Assembly (NCBI GenBank): GCA_934446485.1
Contig: CAKSEM010000030.1
Location: forward strand, 1 to 10,892
Direction: 5' to 3'
Length of the DNA: 10,892 nucleotides
Source: an uncultured Eubacteriales bacterium
GTDB lineage: Bacteria > Bacillota > Clostridia > Oscillospirales > CAG-272
Under the pieces are notes generated by a model that was not told where the DNA came from, did no database searches, and saw only the letters and a list, made by a program, of their open reading frames with translations. How positions within the stretch are numbered: the stretch's first letter is position 1; every line of letters starts with the position of its first letter. Positions 1-8,172 of the stretch are shown one piece after another. The translations under genes were made by a program, and so were the position numbers.

Positions 1-159
1 GAGCCGACGCGAATACTTTATATCGGCATTTATGTGCGCCGCACGGGAGAGCCCCGCATATATCAGCAGGAATCCTATGAAATCCGGCACTATATCGATG
101 ACATTAATATTCGGATTAAATAAAAATACAAATCCGGCACCTACAAGACCGAATCCCAT
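1..159 (-). CDS. Small integral membrane protein, family unknown (3' part outside window)
   Basis: Only the first 53 codons are visible; the reading frame runs off the left edge of the window. The ATG at 159 is preceded by a GGGGGA Shine-Dalgarno sequence about 7 nt upstream. The visible part is hydrophobic: a first membrane segment at about residues 5-15, then an NPN-containing bend and a second segment at about residues 27-42. It starts MGFG and carries D-F-I-G-F and YAGL motifs, which match MGFG, D-I-V-G-F and YASL in the gene just before it (18 nt upstream), so the two look like tandem paralogues. They are probably co-transcribed with secA. I do not recognise a named family and cannot give a function; a polytopic membrane protein is as far as the sequence goes. 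Confidence 0.8.
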   Translation of the reverse strand, partial: MGFGLVGAGFVFLFNPNINVIDIVPDFIGFLLIYAGLSRAAHINADIKYSRRL

Positions 160-177
160 ATCAGGTCCCCCATTCCG

Positions 178-903
178 TTACTTCTTCTTTTTCTTCTTTC
201 CGCGCCGTTCACCGGCGTGCGCCTTAGCGTATTCATCCGCATCGCGCATCATGCGGTAGTTTTCCTCGAACGCTTTCTTCTGAGATGCGAAGAAACGTTC
301 TCTTATCCGGTTAACAGTTTTGAAACGCGATTTTTTAGGCTCCGGCACCGCATCAAACACTTCCGGTTCGCTCCCCTCGATGTACAGTCTGGCATATGCC
401 GAGTGAAGAAGGAAGATGTTCAAAACGACCGTAACGACACCCATCAGATAGAGCACGCCGTCAATATAGTACGCAAGCTCCGCATCAAGTACGGATGTCA
501 GAAGGAGGCGCAGGATATACGCCGTATAGTACGCCGCGACTATATATAAGTTGCGGCGTGCGCGTCCTGCGAGACGCGCGTCATCGGCGCCGCGTGCCAT
601 ATTGCACAGAGACGTCATAAGCGTCACGTGGATCATAAATATGACCGCTGCGCGGACTATCCCGAGTATCCATTCGGCTGTCCCGCCGATCTTCATGACT
701 CCGACGACAGCGGCAGCCAAAGAGACCGCCGATGCCGCGCCGCAGAACAGGGCGCTGTTTCTGAATGATCTGTCTGTCTCCGACAGTCGGAGAGACGCAT
801 AAGTCATAACGGCAAATCCGACGATGTCGGCAAAGAAGTATACCCTCAAAAGTGACGTCGCAAAAGCGATAAAATAGCCGATAAGCATTATTCCGAAACC
901 CAT
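178..903 (-). CDS. Polytopic membrane protein with a basic cytosolic tail, function unknown
   Basis: 241 residues. The ATG at 903 sits about 6 nt after a near-perfect GGGAGGTGA Shine-Dalgarno sequence, so this start is well supported. Six hydrophobic stretches are visible at about residues 4-19, 21-40, 51-70, 78-100, 117-138 and 143-170. A hydrophilic, charged tail of about 70 residues follows, rich in Arg and Lys and ending in six lysines. The N-terminal motifs MGFG, DIVGF and YASL recur in the next gene downstream, suggesting a duplicated family. It starts 38 nt after the secA stop with no terminator between, so it is probably in the secA transcript. A link to protein export or membrane biogenesis is only suggested by position. 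The family is not recognised; the basic tail could bind membrane lipid, nucleic acid or ribosomes, but nothing shows which. Confidence 0.85.
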   Translation of the reverse strand: MGFGIMLIGYFIAFATSLLRVYFFADIVGFAVMTYASLRLSETDRSFRNSALFCGAASAVSLAAAVVGVMKIGGTAEWILGIVRAAVIFMIHVTLMTSLCNMARGADDARLAGRARRNLYIVAAYYTAYILRLLLTSVLDAELAYYIDGVLYLMGVVTVVLNIFLLHSAYARLYIEGSEPEVFDAVPEPKKSRFKTVNRIRERFFASQKKAFEENYRMMRDADEYAKAHAGERRGKKKKKK

Positions 904-941
904 GCGGCGTCACCTCCCGTTCTGATTTGCAGTCGCAGCCG

Positions 942-3677
942 TCAGCGTCCGCAGCACTGCTTATATTTCTTTCCGCTGCCGCACGGGCAGGGATCGTTAC
1001 GACCGACCTTTTCGGTACGGTTGACTACCGGCTTCTTCGGAGACGACTTTGAGCCGTCACCGCCGGCAAAACCCTCCGACACCGGTTTTGCAACCTCAAC
1101 ACGCTTCATACCGGTCCTCGGCATTGCGGAAAGTACCATGCGCACCGTATCGTTTCTGATGTTGAGCACCATTTCGTCGAAGAAGTCTGCAGCGGCGATC
1201 CTGTACTCAGATATCGGATTTCTCTGAGCATAAGCCTGAAGTCCGATCGTTTCCATCACGGAGTCCATTGCCTCAAGGTGATCCATCCACTTGCGGTCAA
1301 CGTTAATGAGAAGCGCTATGCGCTCAAGCTCGCGCATCTGCTCCTCGCCGAACACCTCGCGCTCCTTGTATTCATAGAGCTTCATGGCACGTTCGTCAAG
1401 CGTCTCTCGTATCTTTTCGCGAAGCTCGGCGGAGTCGCCCTTCAGGTCGCGGAAATCATCGTCGCTGCACAGAAGTCCGTTATAGCGTGAGCGCAGCCCG
1501 TCGATATCCCAGTTTTCGATCGACTCATCATGCAGACTCGTCGATACGGCATCGTCAATCGTGCCGTGTATCATAGAAATTATCTTTTCTCTGAGATTGC
1601 CGTTCTCGAGAACCTCCGTACGCTCCGCATAGATGAGCTTTCTCTGCTGGTTCATTACATCATCGTATGAGAGGACGTTTTTGCGTCGGTTAAAGTTCTG
1701 ATCCTCAAGCCGCTTCTGCGCGCTCTCAATCTGATTCGAGAGGATCTTGGCATCGATCGGCTGATCCTCCTCAAGGCCGAGTCGATCAACGATACCGAGG
1801 ATCCGATCCGTACCGAAGAGTCGCATCAGATCATCCTCAAACGAAAGGAAGAAGCGTGACTCTCCGGGATCTCCCTGACGTCCGCTCCGACCGCGCAGCT
1901 GGTTATCTATACGGCGGGATTCATGCCGCTCGGTCCCTATTACGAACAGCCCTCCCGCAGCACATACACGCTCCGCCTCAGGCTTTATTTCCTCCTGGAA
2001 GTGCCGATACAGCTCACGGTAATGCTCGCGCGCATCGATCACGTCCTGATCCGCCGACTTTGAATATCCCGTTGCAAGAGCAATAAGATTCTCCTCGTAC
2101 CCCTCTCGGCGCATCTGCGCCTTTGCAAGATATTCGGCGTTACCGCCGAGCAGAATATCCGTTCCGCGCCCCGCCATATTGGTCGAGATAGTCACGGCGC
2201 CGAGCCGACCTGCCTGAGCAACGATGTCAGCCTCTTTTTCGTGATATTTCGCATTGAGGACCGTGTGACGGATTCCTGCCTTCTTGAGCTTTGCGGAAAG
2301 CGCTTCCGACTTCTCGATCGATACGGTACCGACGAGGACCGGCTGTCCCTTCTCATGGCACTCGCGTATCTGACGGATTATCGCCTTATCCTTGCCGTTT
2401 GCCGTCTTGTACACGGCATCCGGATGATCCACGCGGATCATCGGTTTGTTCGTCGGAACCTCAACGACATCGAGATTGTATATTTCACGGAACTCCATCT
2501 CCTCTGAGAGAGCGGTACCGGTCATACCCGAAAGCTTTGCATACATTCTGAAATAGTTCTGGAACGTGACAGTGGCGATCGTGCGGTTCTCCTTGCGGAT
2601 GATAACGCCTTCCTTTGCCTCGATAGCCTGATGGAGACCGTCGGAATAGCGTCTGCCCGGCATCAGACGTCCCGTAAACGTATCGACGATTATGACCTCG
2701 TCGTTCTTCACGACATAGTCGATATCGCGCTTCATAATGCCGTGTGCCTTGATCGCCTGGTATATGTGGTGGGAAATGTTCGCGTTCGACGGGTCGGACA
2801 GATTTTCGATCCCGAAGAATTTTTCCGCTTTTGCAATACCCGACGCGGTAAGCGTCGTGTTCTTTGCCTTCTCATCGACGATATAATCTTCTTTGATATC
2901 GTCGTGATCCTCTTTATTGTCAAGCTCCTTTATGACATAGCACGAGAGCGTGCGCGCAAAGCGCTCAGCCATCTCATAGAGCGGATCTACGTCGCTTCCC
3001 TGTCCGGATATGATGAGCGGCGTGCGCGCCTCATCTATGAGGATCGAGTCGACCTCATCGACTATGGCAAAGTTGTGACCGCGCTGCACGCGGTTCTCCT
3101 TGTACGTAACCATATTGTCGCGCAGATAGTCGAAGCCGAACTCGTTGTTCGTGCCGTATGTTATATCACAGTTATATGCGTGCTGCTTCTCCTCACGTGT
3201 CTCGTCATGAACGACAAGCCCCGTCGTAAGTCCGAGGAACTCATGCACGCGTCCCATTTCCTCACAGCCGAGCCTTGCAAGGTAGTCGTTCACCGTGACT
3301 ATGTGAACTCCCTTCCCCGTCAGAGCATTGAGGTACGACGGCAGGACAGCAACGAGCGTCTTGCCCTCACCCGTTTTCATCTCGGTGATACGTCCCTGAT
3401 GCAGCAGTATTCCGCAGAGCACCTGAACATCGAACGGGCGCTTTCCGAGAACCCTGTCCGCCGCCTCACGCGCTACGGCATATGCGTCGCACAGGATGTC
3501 GTCAAGTGTCTCGCCGGCAGAAAGGCGCTCGCGGAGACGATCGGTCATTGATGAAAGCTCTCCGTCCTCCATAGCCTTATACTTCGGCGCAAGCTCGTTT
3601 ATCTTTTTAAGCTGCGGCATAATCTTTTTGATCTGCCTATCGCTGTAGGTACCGATGATCTTAGTTATAATGCTCAT
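942..3677 (-). CDS. secA: Preprotein translocase ATPase SecA
   Basis: SecA is the ATPase motor that pushes preproteins through the SecYEG channel at the inner face of the membrane. The 911 residues match full-length SecA. Visible landmarks: Walker A MKTGEGKT (100-107), Walker B DEVD (207-210) followed by IDEARTPLIISG, the preprotein-binding insertion after about residue 225, helicase motif V TNMAGRGTDILLGG (499-512), motif VI QLRGRSGRQGDPG (593-605), then the helical scaffold and wing domains. The C-terminus is a SEC-C zinc motif with Cys 897, 899, 908 and 909 (CPC then CC), normally used for SecB or lipid/ribosome contacts. The ATG at 3677 fits the usual SecA N-terminus, but no good Shine-Dalgarno sequence lies just upstream. 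It is followed closely by two unknown membrane-protein genes, and diverges from trmL. Only one SecA is visible here; the motifs are all intact, so identification is secure. Confidence 0.98.
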   Translation of the reverse strand: MSIITKIIGTYSDRQIKKIMPQLKKINELAPKYKAMEDGELSSMTDRLRERLSAGETLDDILCDAYAVAREAADRVLGKRPFDVQVLCGILLHQGRITEMKTGEGKTLVAVLPSYLNALTGKGVHIVTVNDYLARLGCEEMGRVHEFLGLTTGLVVHDETREEKQHAYNCDITYGTNNEFGFDYLRDNMVTYKENRVQRGHNFAIVDEVDSILIDEARTPLIISGQGSDVDPLYEMAERFARTLSCYVIKELDNKEDHDDIKEDYIVDEKAKNTTLTASGIAKAEKFFGIENLSDPSNANISHHIYQAIKAHGIMKRDIDYVVKNDEVIIVDTFTGRLMPGRRYSDGLHQAIEAKEGVIIRKENRTIATVTFQNYFRMYAKLSGMTGTALSEEMEFREIYNLDVVEVPTNKPMIRVDHPDAVYKTANGKDKAIIRQIRECHEKGQPVLVGTVSIEKSEALSAKLKKAGIRHTVLNAKYHEKEADIVAQAGRLGAVTISTNMAGRGTDILLGGNAEYLAKAQMRREGYEENLIALATGYSKSADQDVIDAREHYRELYRHFQEEIKPEAERVCAAGGLFVIGTERHESRRIDNQLRGRSGRQGDPGESRFFLSFEDDLMRLFGTDRILGIVDRLGLEEDQPIDAKILSNQIESAQKRLEDQNFNRRKNVLSYDDVMNQQRKLIYAERTEVLENGNLREKIISMIHGTIDDAVSTSLHDESIENWDIDGLRSRYNGLLCSDDDFRDLKGDSAELREKIRETLDERAMKLYEYKEREVFGEEQMRELERIALLINVDRKWMDHLEAMDSVMETIGLQAYAQRNPISEYRIAAADFFDEMVLNIRNDTVRMVLSAMPRTGMKRVEVAKPVSEGFAGGDGSKSSPKKPVVNRTEKVGRNDPCPCGSGKKYKQCCGR

Positions 3678-3711
3678 ATCAAACCAACCGACGGGGGTTT
3701 TAATCTCTCCC

Positions 3712-3758
3712 GCCGCCTTTCAAGAATACATTAGCTCTGCCGTGTTTCGACAGGCGGC
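3712..3758 (-). promoter_or_regulatory. Inverted repeats in the secA 5' leader
   Basis: In the secA leader a 7-bp inverted repeat (AGGCGGC at 3752-3758 with GCCGCCT at 3712-3718) encloses 33 nt that contain a second possible hairpin, CUGUCG-AAACA-CGGCAG, with one G-U pair. The two folds overlap and could exclude each other in part. This is seen in the sequence; a regulatory role is an inference. Confidence 0.3.
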
Positions 3759-3781
3759 ATATATTTGAGTAATTAAATAAT

Positions 3782-3810
3782 ATTATACAACAGTGCAGCC
3801 GAAAAATAAA
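3782..3810 (-). promoter_or_regulatory. Candidate secA promoter
   Basis: On the minus strand a perfect TATAAT lies at 3782-3787, 17 nt from a weak -35 (TTTATT, 3805-3810) in an AT-rich stretch. Transcription would start near 3775 and give a leader of about 100 nt. The -10 is convincing; the -35 matches only three of six positions, so the exact promoter is uncertain. Confidence 0.45.
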
Positions 3811-3869
3811 TATATATTTGTAAATTCAATGAAATAGCATGCCGCACACCGTTTTCGGCGGATAACTTA

Positions 3870-3898
3870 TTGATTCGCCCACCGCTGTGCGGTATAAT
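3870..3898 (+). promoter_or_regulatory. Promoter of trmL (sigma-A type)
   Basis: TTGATT at 3870-3875 and TATAAT at 3893-3898 are separated by 17 nt, a good housekeeping promoter. The start site would be near 3905, leaving a short leader before the AAGGAG ribosome-binding site at 3932-3937. Confidence 0.75.
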
Positions 3899-3946
3899 TA
3901 TCGCGTGCCGTTCGCACGATGTGACGGCAGCAAGGAGCATAATGAC

Positions 3947-4453
3947 ATGAAAAACATAAATATCGTACTGCATGAGCCAGAAATCCCGCAAAACACGGGA
4001 AACATAGCCAGAACCTGTGCCGCCACCGGTTCGGCTCTCCACATCATACGTCCGATGGGATTTGCGATCGACGACCGGAAACTGAAGCGTGCCGGACTGG
4101 ATTACTGGCACAGCCTCGACATCACATATTACGACGATATGGACGACTTCTTCAGAAAGAATCCCTCAGCCGACTTCTACTGTTTTTCGACGAAAGCACC
4201 GCGTGCATATACGGAGATAGCGTACCCGTACCCCGTATTCCTCTTCTTCGGAAAGGAAACGCGCGGACTGCCCGAGGATTTTCTGCGTCAGAATTACGAA
4301 CGGTGCGTCAGGATTCCGATTCTTGAAAACCTTCGAAGCCTGAACCTTTCAAATTCGGCCGCGATAGGCGTGTACGAAGTTCTGAGACAGCACAGCTTCT
4401 CCGGCCTTGAAATGGGGAGCAGCGTTCTCGATAATTCAACCGACTCAGAATAG
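3947..4453 (+). CDS. trmL: tRNA (cytidine/uridine-2'-O-)-methyltransferase TrmL, SPOUT family
   Basis: TrmL (older name CspR/YibK) methylates the 2'-O of the wobble nucleotide 34 in tRNA-Leu using S-adenosylmethionine. The 168 residues are slightly longer than the roughly 157 of E. coli TrmL; the extra length is a C-terminal tail after about residue 150. The three SPOUT motifs are visible: PQNTGNIAR (14-22), FGKETRGLPEDF (101-112, the start of the knot), and IPILENLRSLNLSNSAAI (123-140, knot and cofactor loop). I chose the ATG at 3947 because AAGGAG lies 9 nt upstream and the protein then begins in the usual way for the family (NIVLHEPEIPQNTGN). An in-frame ATG at 3887 overlaps the -10 element and lacks a ribosome-binding site. 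The gene ends inside the 3' end of the convergent cls gene. Confidence 0.93.
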   Translation: MKNINIVLHEPEIPQNTGNIARTCAATGSALHIIRPMGFAIDDRKLKRAGLDYWHSLDITYYDDMDDFFRKNPSADFYCFSTKAPRAYTEIAYPYPVFLFFGKETRGLPEDFLRQNYERCVRIPILENLRSLNLSNSAAIGVYEVLRQHSFSGLEMGSSVLDNSTDSE

Positions 4454-5980
4454 AGGAGCCAACAGCTCCAGAACCGAGCGCATGATGCGCCGCGGCAGTC
4501 CGACGCGGCAATCATCCTGTGTTACCGGATGCGACACGTCAAACATCTCCGAAAAATCGCGGTGCACATCGTCAATGATCCGTCCGCCGCAGAACCACAC
4601 TCCGCATTCAAAATGGAGGTACAGACTGCGAAAATCGAGATTCACCGTGCCGACGGTAGCATATTTGCCGTCGCACAGAAACGTCTTCTGATGAATAAAC
4701 CCCGGAGAATATTCATACAGCTTCACCCCCGATGACATAAGACGCTTATAATTCGACTTAGTCACCTCATTAACAAAGAACTTGTCCGGCACCGCAGGCA
4801 GGATCACGCGCGCGTCGATGCCGCTCTGCGCCGCCGTACAGAGTGCCTCCTCCATGCTGTAGTCTATAACGAGATACGGCGTCGTGATCCACACGTATTC
4901 ACATGCGGAATATATCATGTTGAGATATATAGTCTCCCCGACCGGCTTATCATCGAGCGGATTGTCGGTATACGGCTGAACCACACAATCGGATTCCGGT
5001 GATATACCGGGCTGCGGCAGATACGCCGATAGGTCGCACGGTGCAGGCGCGCCCTGATCCCCGAGGTTGTCCCACATGGAGAGGAACATAACGGTCAATC
5101 CCCACGCACCGCGCCCCGTAAGCCTTACGGCGTTATCTTTCCAGTAGCCGTACGGATGAGTACGGTTTATGTATTCGTCGGCAATATTCACACCTCCGGT
5201 ATATGCAGCATCTCCGTCCACCGCACATATTTTGCGGTGGTTTCTGTTGTTCAGGCGAGCCGACAGAACCGGGATGAAGCGATTGAATACGCGGCATCGT
5301 ATGCCTTCACTTTCAAGAAAACGGTTGAACCCCGTATCAAGATGCGTGATGCAGCCCATGTCGTCGTATATTATGCGCACGTCCACTCCGTCACGCGCTT
5401 TTTCAACGAGGATCGAATGTATCTCGTCCCACATCTCTCCGCGGTCAATTATGAAATACTCAAGAAATATGTACCGTTTCGCCGAGCGCAAGGTCTCAAG
5501 AAAATCAGGAAAGAATTCTTCACCCGTGCGAAAATAGCGAACATCCGTACCGCCGAACGGCGGGCAGAGCGATGCTGCGGTTATATAGTCCGACTGCCGG
5601 CGAGCTACGGGATCGACAAAAAGCGTCTCAGGATCATCCGACAGCCTGCGACACTCCGATTCGACCGTATGGCTCATACCAGCCATGCTGCGGCGGCGCC
5701 GACGGGACAGCTTATTCCCTTTGAATATCACATACAGTGCGACGCCGAACGGCGGAAATATCATGACAACGATGATCCACGCAATTTTGTAACCGGGATT
5801 CCCGCCGCGTGTAATAATGCGGCATACGGCAATCCACCCCGCTACGGTCGCCGCGGTATAAAATACGGCGGTGTAACCGGAGAAAAGCTTTACGGTAATC
5901 GCTATCAATGCAAATTGGAGCAGAATGAGCAGAGCCACGATCACGACACGGCTCATTAAAAATTTAATAATGCGTTTCAA
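4445..5980 (-). CDS. cls: Cardiolipin synthase (two-HKD phospholipase D family)
   Basis: This membrane enzyme joins two phosphatidylglycerol molecules into cardiolipin and glycerol. From the chosen start it has 511 residues, normal for bacterial Cls. Two N-terminal membrane helices (about residues 10-33 and 37-57), a further hydrophobic stretch to about residue 86, and a basic RRRRR patch precede the catalytic part. Both HKD motifs are intact: HRKICAVD with His248 followed by GGVN, and HQKTFLCD with His430 followed by GTVNLD. AAGGAG at 5987-5992 abuts an upstream TTG (5986) but sits 6 nt before the TTG at 5980, so 5980 is the better start; an ATG at 5956 is too far from it. The gene faces trmL and overlaps its 3' end by 9 nt. 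It seems to be transcribed alone. Substrate could differ in detail, since PLD-family homologues exist, but the layout is typical Cls. Confidence 0.93.
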   Translation of the reverse strand: MKRIIKFLMSRVVIVALLILLQFALIAITVKLFSGYTAVFYTAATVAGWIAVCRIITRGGNPGYKIAWIIVVMIFPPFGVALYVIFKGNKLSRRRRRSMAGMSHTVESECRRLSDDPETLFVDPVARRQSDYITAASLCPPFGGTDVRYFRTGEEFFPDFLETLRSAKRYIFLEYFIIDRGEMWDEIHSILVEKARDGVDVRIIYDDMGCITHLDTGFNRFLESEGIRCRVFNRFIPVLSARLNNRNHRKICAVDGDAAYTGGVNIADEYINRTHPYGYWKDNAVRLTGRGAWGLTVMFLSMWDNLGDQGAPAPCDLSAYLPQPGISPESDCVVQPYTDNPLDDKPVGETIYLNMIYSACEYVWITTPYLVIDYSMEEALCTAAQSGIDARVILPAVPDKFFVNEVTKSNYKRLMSSGVKLYEYSPGFIHQKTFLCDGKYATVGTVNLDFRSLYLHFECGVWFCGGRIIDDVHRDFSEMFDVSHPVTQDDCRVGLPRRIMRSVLELLAPLF

Positions 5981-6013
5981 AGGCAACTCCTTACAAACGG
6001 TTCGTATGCAATA

Positions 6014-6042
6014 ATGATACTATATTTCCGCAGTAAAATCAA
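6014..6042 (-). promoter_or_regulatory. Candidate cls promoter
   Basis: On the minus strand TTGATT (6037-6042) and TATCAT (6014-6019) are spaced by 17 nt, ahead of the AAGGAG site at 5987-5992. The fit is four of six and five of six positions, so this is plausible rather than certain. A nearby TATAGT (6019-6024) lacks a good partner. Confidence 0.5.
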
Positions 6043-6110
6043 TATCCGGCGATGTATGAATAAACATTCACGCTCAGCCCGAAATATTCATGGTGATTCC
6101 GGCAAAGTTG

Positions 6111-6139
6111 TTGACGCGGCAGCGCTTTTGTGCTATAAT
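6111..6139 (+). promoter_or_regulatory. Promoter of the acn-icd operon, extended -10
   Basis: TTGACG (6111-6116), 17 nt, then TATAAT (6134-6139) preceded by TGC, giving an extended -10 element. This is the best promoter in the window. A TA dinucleotide tract (6140-6152) follows directly and covers the expected start near 6146. The leader of about 65 nt ends in a very GC-rich stretch (6167-6194) that can fold as CGGC-GGAT-GCCG. Confidence 0.85.
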
Positions 6140-6164
6140 TTATATATATATATTTATTCATAGT

Positions 6165-6242
6165 ATGGCGCGGCGCCGGCGGATGCCGCGGCGGAAAGGC
6201 AGGATATCAGATGGGAAAGACTCTGTCACAGAAAATACTTGA
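6165..6242 (+). other. Possible arginine-rich upstream ORF overlapping the aconitase start
   Basis: An ATG at 6165 opens 25 codons ending with TGA at 6240-6242, out of frame with acn and overlapping its first codons. The first 13 residues contain seven Arg (MARRRRMPRRKGR). No Shine-Dalgarno sequence precedes it, and a run of CGG/CGC codons is expected by chance in such a GC-rich tract, so it may well be untranslated. Confidence 0.15.
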
Positions 6243-8145
6243 CTCGCATATAGTCGAGGGTTGCCCCGAGAAAGGGAGCGAGGTCGGCATACGCATCGAT
6301 CAGACGCTTACTCAGGATGCAACCGGAACCATGGCGTATCTCGAATTTGAGGCGATGGGAGTTCCGCGTGTGCGAACCGAGCGCTCAGTCGCATATATAG
6401 ACCACAACACACTTCAGTCCGGGTTTGAAAACGCAGACGATCACCGTTTCATAGGCTCGATAGCAAAAGGACACGGCATATATTTCAGCCGCCCCGGCAA
6501 CGGCATCTGCCACCAGGTTCATCTCGAGAGATTCGGTATTCCCGGAAAGACTCTCATAGGCTCAGACAGCCACACTCCGACCTGCGGCGGCATCGGTATG
6601 CTTGCGATCGGCGCGGGAGGACTCGACGTCGCGGTTGCGATGGGCGGGGGCGCTTACTACATAACCTATCCCGAAATCATAGGCATCCGCCTGACCGGAA
6701 AACTGTCTCCGTGGGTCGCAGCCAAGGACGTAATCCTCGAAGTGCTGCGGATCCTGTCGGTAAAGGGCGGCGTCGGACGGATCATCGAATACTTCGGGGA
6801 CGGCGTATCCACCCTTTCAGTCCCCGAACGTGCAACCATCACCAACATGGGTGCCGAGCTCGGTGCCACAACATCTATCTTCCCGTCAGACGAGACGACG
6901 CGCGATTTCATGCGCGCTCAACGCCGCGAGGCGGACTGGACACCGCTCTCGGCGGATCCCGACGCGGTATACGACCGTGTGATAGACATAGATCTCTCAT
7001 CTCTCGTGCCGATGGCAGCCTGCCCGCACTCACCCGACAATGTTAAGACGCTCTCAGAGATCGGCAAAATCAAGATCGATCAGGTCTGTATCGGCTCATG
7101 TACCAACAGTTCCCTTCTCGATATGCTGAAGGTCGCATATATTCTCGACGGCAAGACCGTACATCCCGATGTATCGCTTGCTATCGCGCCGGGATCAAAG
7201 CAGGTGCTTGAAATGATCTCAAAGAACGGTGCGCTCGCAAAGATGATAGACTGCGGCGCTCGCATACTTGAATCTGCGTGCGGTCCCTGCATCGGAATGG
7301 GGCAATCACCGAACTCCGGCGGAATCTCCCTGCGCACGTTCAACCGTAACTTTGAAGGACGCAGCGGAACGAAGGACGCGCAGATATACCTTGTCTCTCC
7401 TGAGGTTGCGGCATATTCGGCACTCTGCGGCTACCTTGCGGATCCGCGTGAGATGGGAGATATGCCGAGCTTCACACTTCCCGAATTCTTTGATATCAAC
7501 GACAACATGGTAACGCCCCCGGCCGATGAAAAGTCCGCAAGTGACGTGCGTGTGCTGCGCGGGCCGAACATAAAGCCGTACCCGAAGACCGAGCCGATGG
7601 CGGAAAGTCTCGACTGCCGCTGCTCGCTCAAAGTGGGAGATAACATCACGACCGACCACATAATGCCTGCAGGCGCGAAGATTCTGCCGCTCCGCTCAAA
7701 TATTCCGGAAATATCAAAGCACTGCTTCATAGCGTGCGACCCGGAATTCCCGAAGAGGGCTGCATCTCTCGGACAAAGCATAATAATCGGCGGTGCAAAC
7801 TACGGCCAGGGCTCCTCTCGCGAGCACGCCGCACTCGCCCCTCTCTACCTCGGTGTCCGCGCCGTCATTACGAAGTCGTTTGCAAGAATTCACAAGGCTA
7901 ACCTTGTGAATGCAGGAATTCTCCCCCTGACGTTCACCTCCGAAGCCGATTTCGACCGTGTTTCCGAGGGAGATGAACTAAAAATCGAGAACCTCCGTGA
8001 TGCAGTGCAGCGCGGAGATACGTCACTGCGCGTGACCGATGTTACGGCTGACTTTGATTTTGAGGTCGAGCTCGACGTATCGGAGAGGCAGCGCCGAATA
8101 CTTGCGCTCGGCGGACTTCTCGACTATACCAAAGCTAACATATAA
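6211..8145 (+). CDS. acn: Aconitate hydratase (Aquifex-type, [4Fe-4S])
   Basis: Aconitase isomerises citrate to isocitrate through cis-aconitate in the cytoplasm. The protein has 644 residues, the size of the shorter Aquifex-type aconitases, well below the roughly 890 of AcnA. The cluster ligands are visible as Cys297 (IGSCTNSS) and Cys357/Cys360 (ACGPCIGMG). Other active-site stretches are GSDSHTPTCGGIG (117-129), TDHIMPAG (481-488) and YGQGSSREHAALAP (531-544) in the C-terminal swivel domain from about residue 470. The ATG at 6211 follows AGGA at 6201-6204 by 6 nt. icd starts 27 nt after the stop with its own strong ribosome-binding site, so the two are one operon. A 3-isopropylmalate or homoaconitate dehydratase is less likely because large and swivel domains are fused in the aconitase order and icd is adjacent. 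Oxygen sensitivity of the cluster fits an anaerobe. Confidence 0.94.
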   Translation: MGKTLSQKILDSHIVEGCPEKGSEVGIRIDQTLTQDATGTMAYLEFEAMGVPRVRTERSVAYIDHNTLQSGFENADDHRFIGSIAKGHGIYFSRPGNGICHQVHLERFGIPGKTLIGSDSHTPTCGGIGMLAIGAGGLDVAVAMGGGAYYITYPEIIGIRLTGKLSPWVAAKDVILEVLRILSVKGGVGRIIEYFGDGVSTLSVPERATITNMGAELGATTSIFPSDETTRDFMRAQRREADWTPLSADPDAVYDRVIDIDLSSLVPMAACPHSPDNVKTLSEIGKIKIDQVCIGSCTNSSLLDMLKVAYILDGKTVHPDVSLAIAPGSKQVLEMISKNGALAKMIDCGARILESACGPCIGMGQSPNSGGISLRTFNRNFEGRSGTKDAQIYLVSPEVAAYSALCGYLADPREMGDMPSFTLPEFFDINDNMVTPPADEKSASDVRVLRGPNIKPYPKTEPMAESLDCRCSLKVGDNITTDHIMPAGAKILPLRSNIPEISKHCFIACDPEFPKRAASLGQSIIIGGANYGQGSSREHAALAPLYLGVRAVITKSFARIHKANLVNAGILPLTFTSEADFDRVSEGDELKIENLRDAVQRGDTSLRVTDVTADFDFEVELDVSERQRRILALGGLLDYTKANI

Positions 8146-8172
8146 CGCAAAACGTTACGGAGGAACTGTGAT

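Noticed and set aside
2631..3551. Long plus-strand open frame (306 codons) inside secA
   Set aside because: It is antisense to the conserved ATPase core of SecA, has no ribosome-binding site and no recognisable motif; it is a shadow of the secA codon pattern.
3887..3946. N-terminal extension of TrmL from an upstream ATG
   Set aside because: The upstream ATG overlaps the promoter -10 region and would lie before the expected transcription start; the ATG at 3947 has AAGGAG at good spacing and matches the family N-terminus.
5156..5959. Plus-strand open frame (267 codons) opposite cls
   Set aside because: Antisense to the catalytic part of Cls, with no ribosome-binding site and low-complexity composition typical of a shadow frame.
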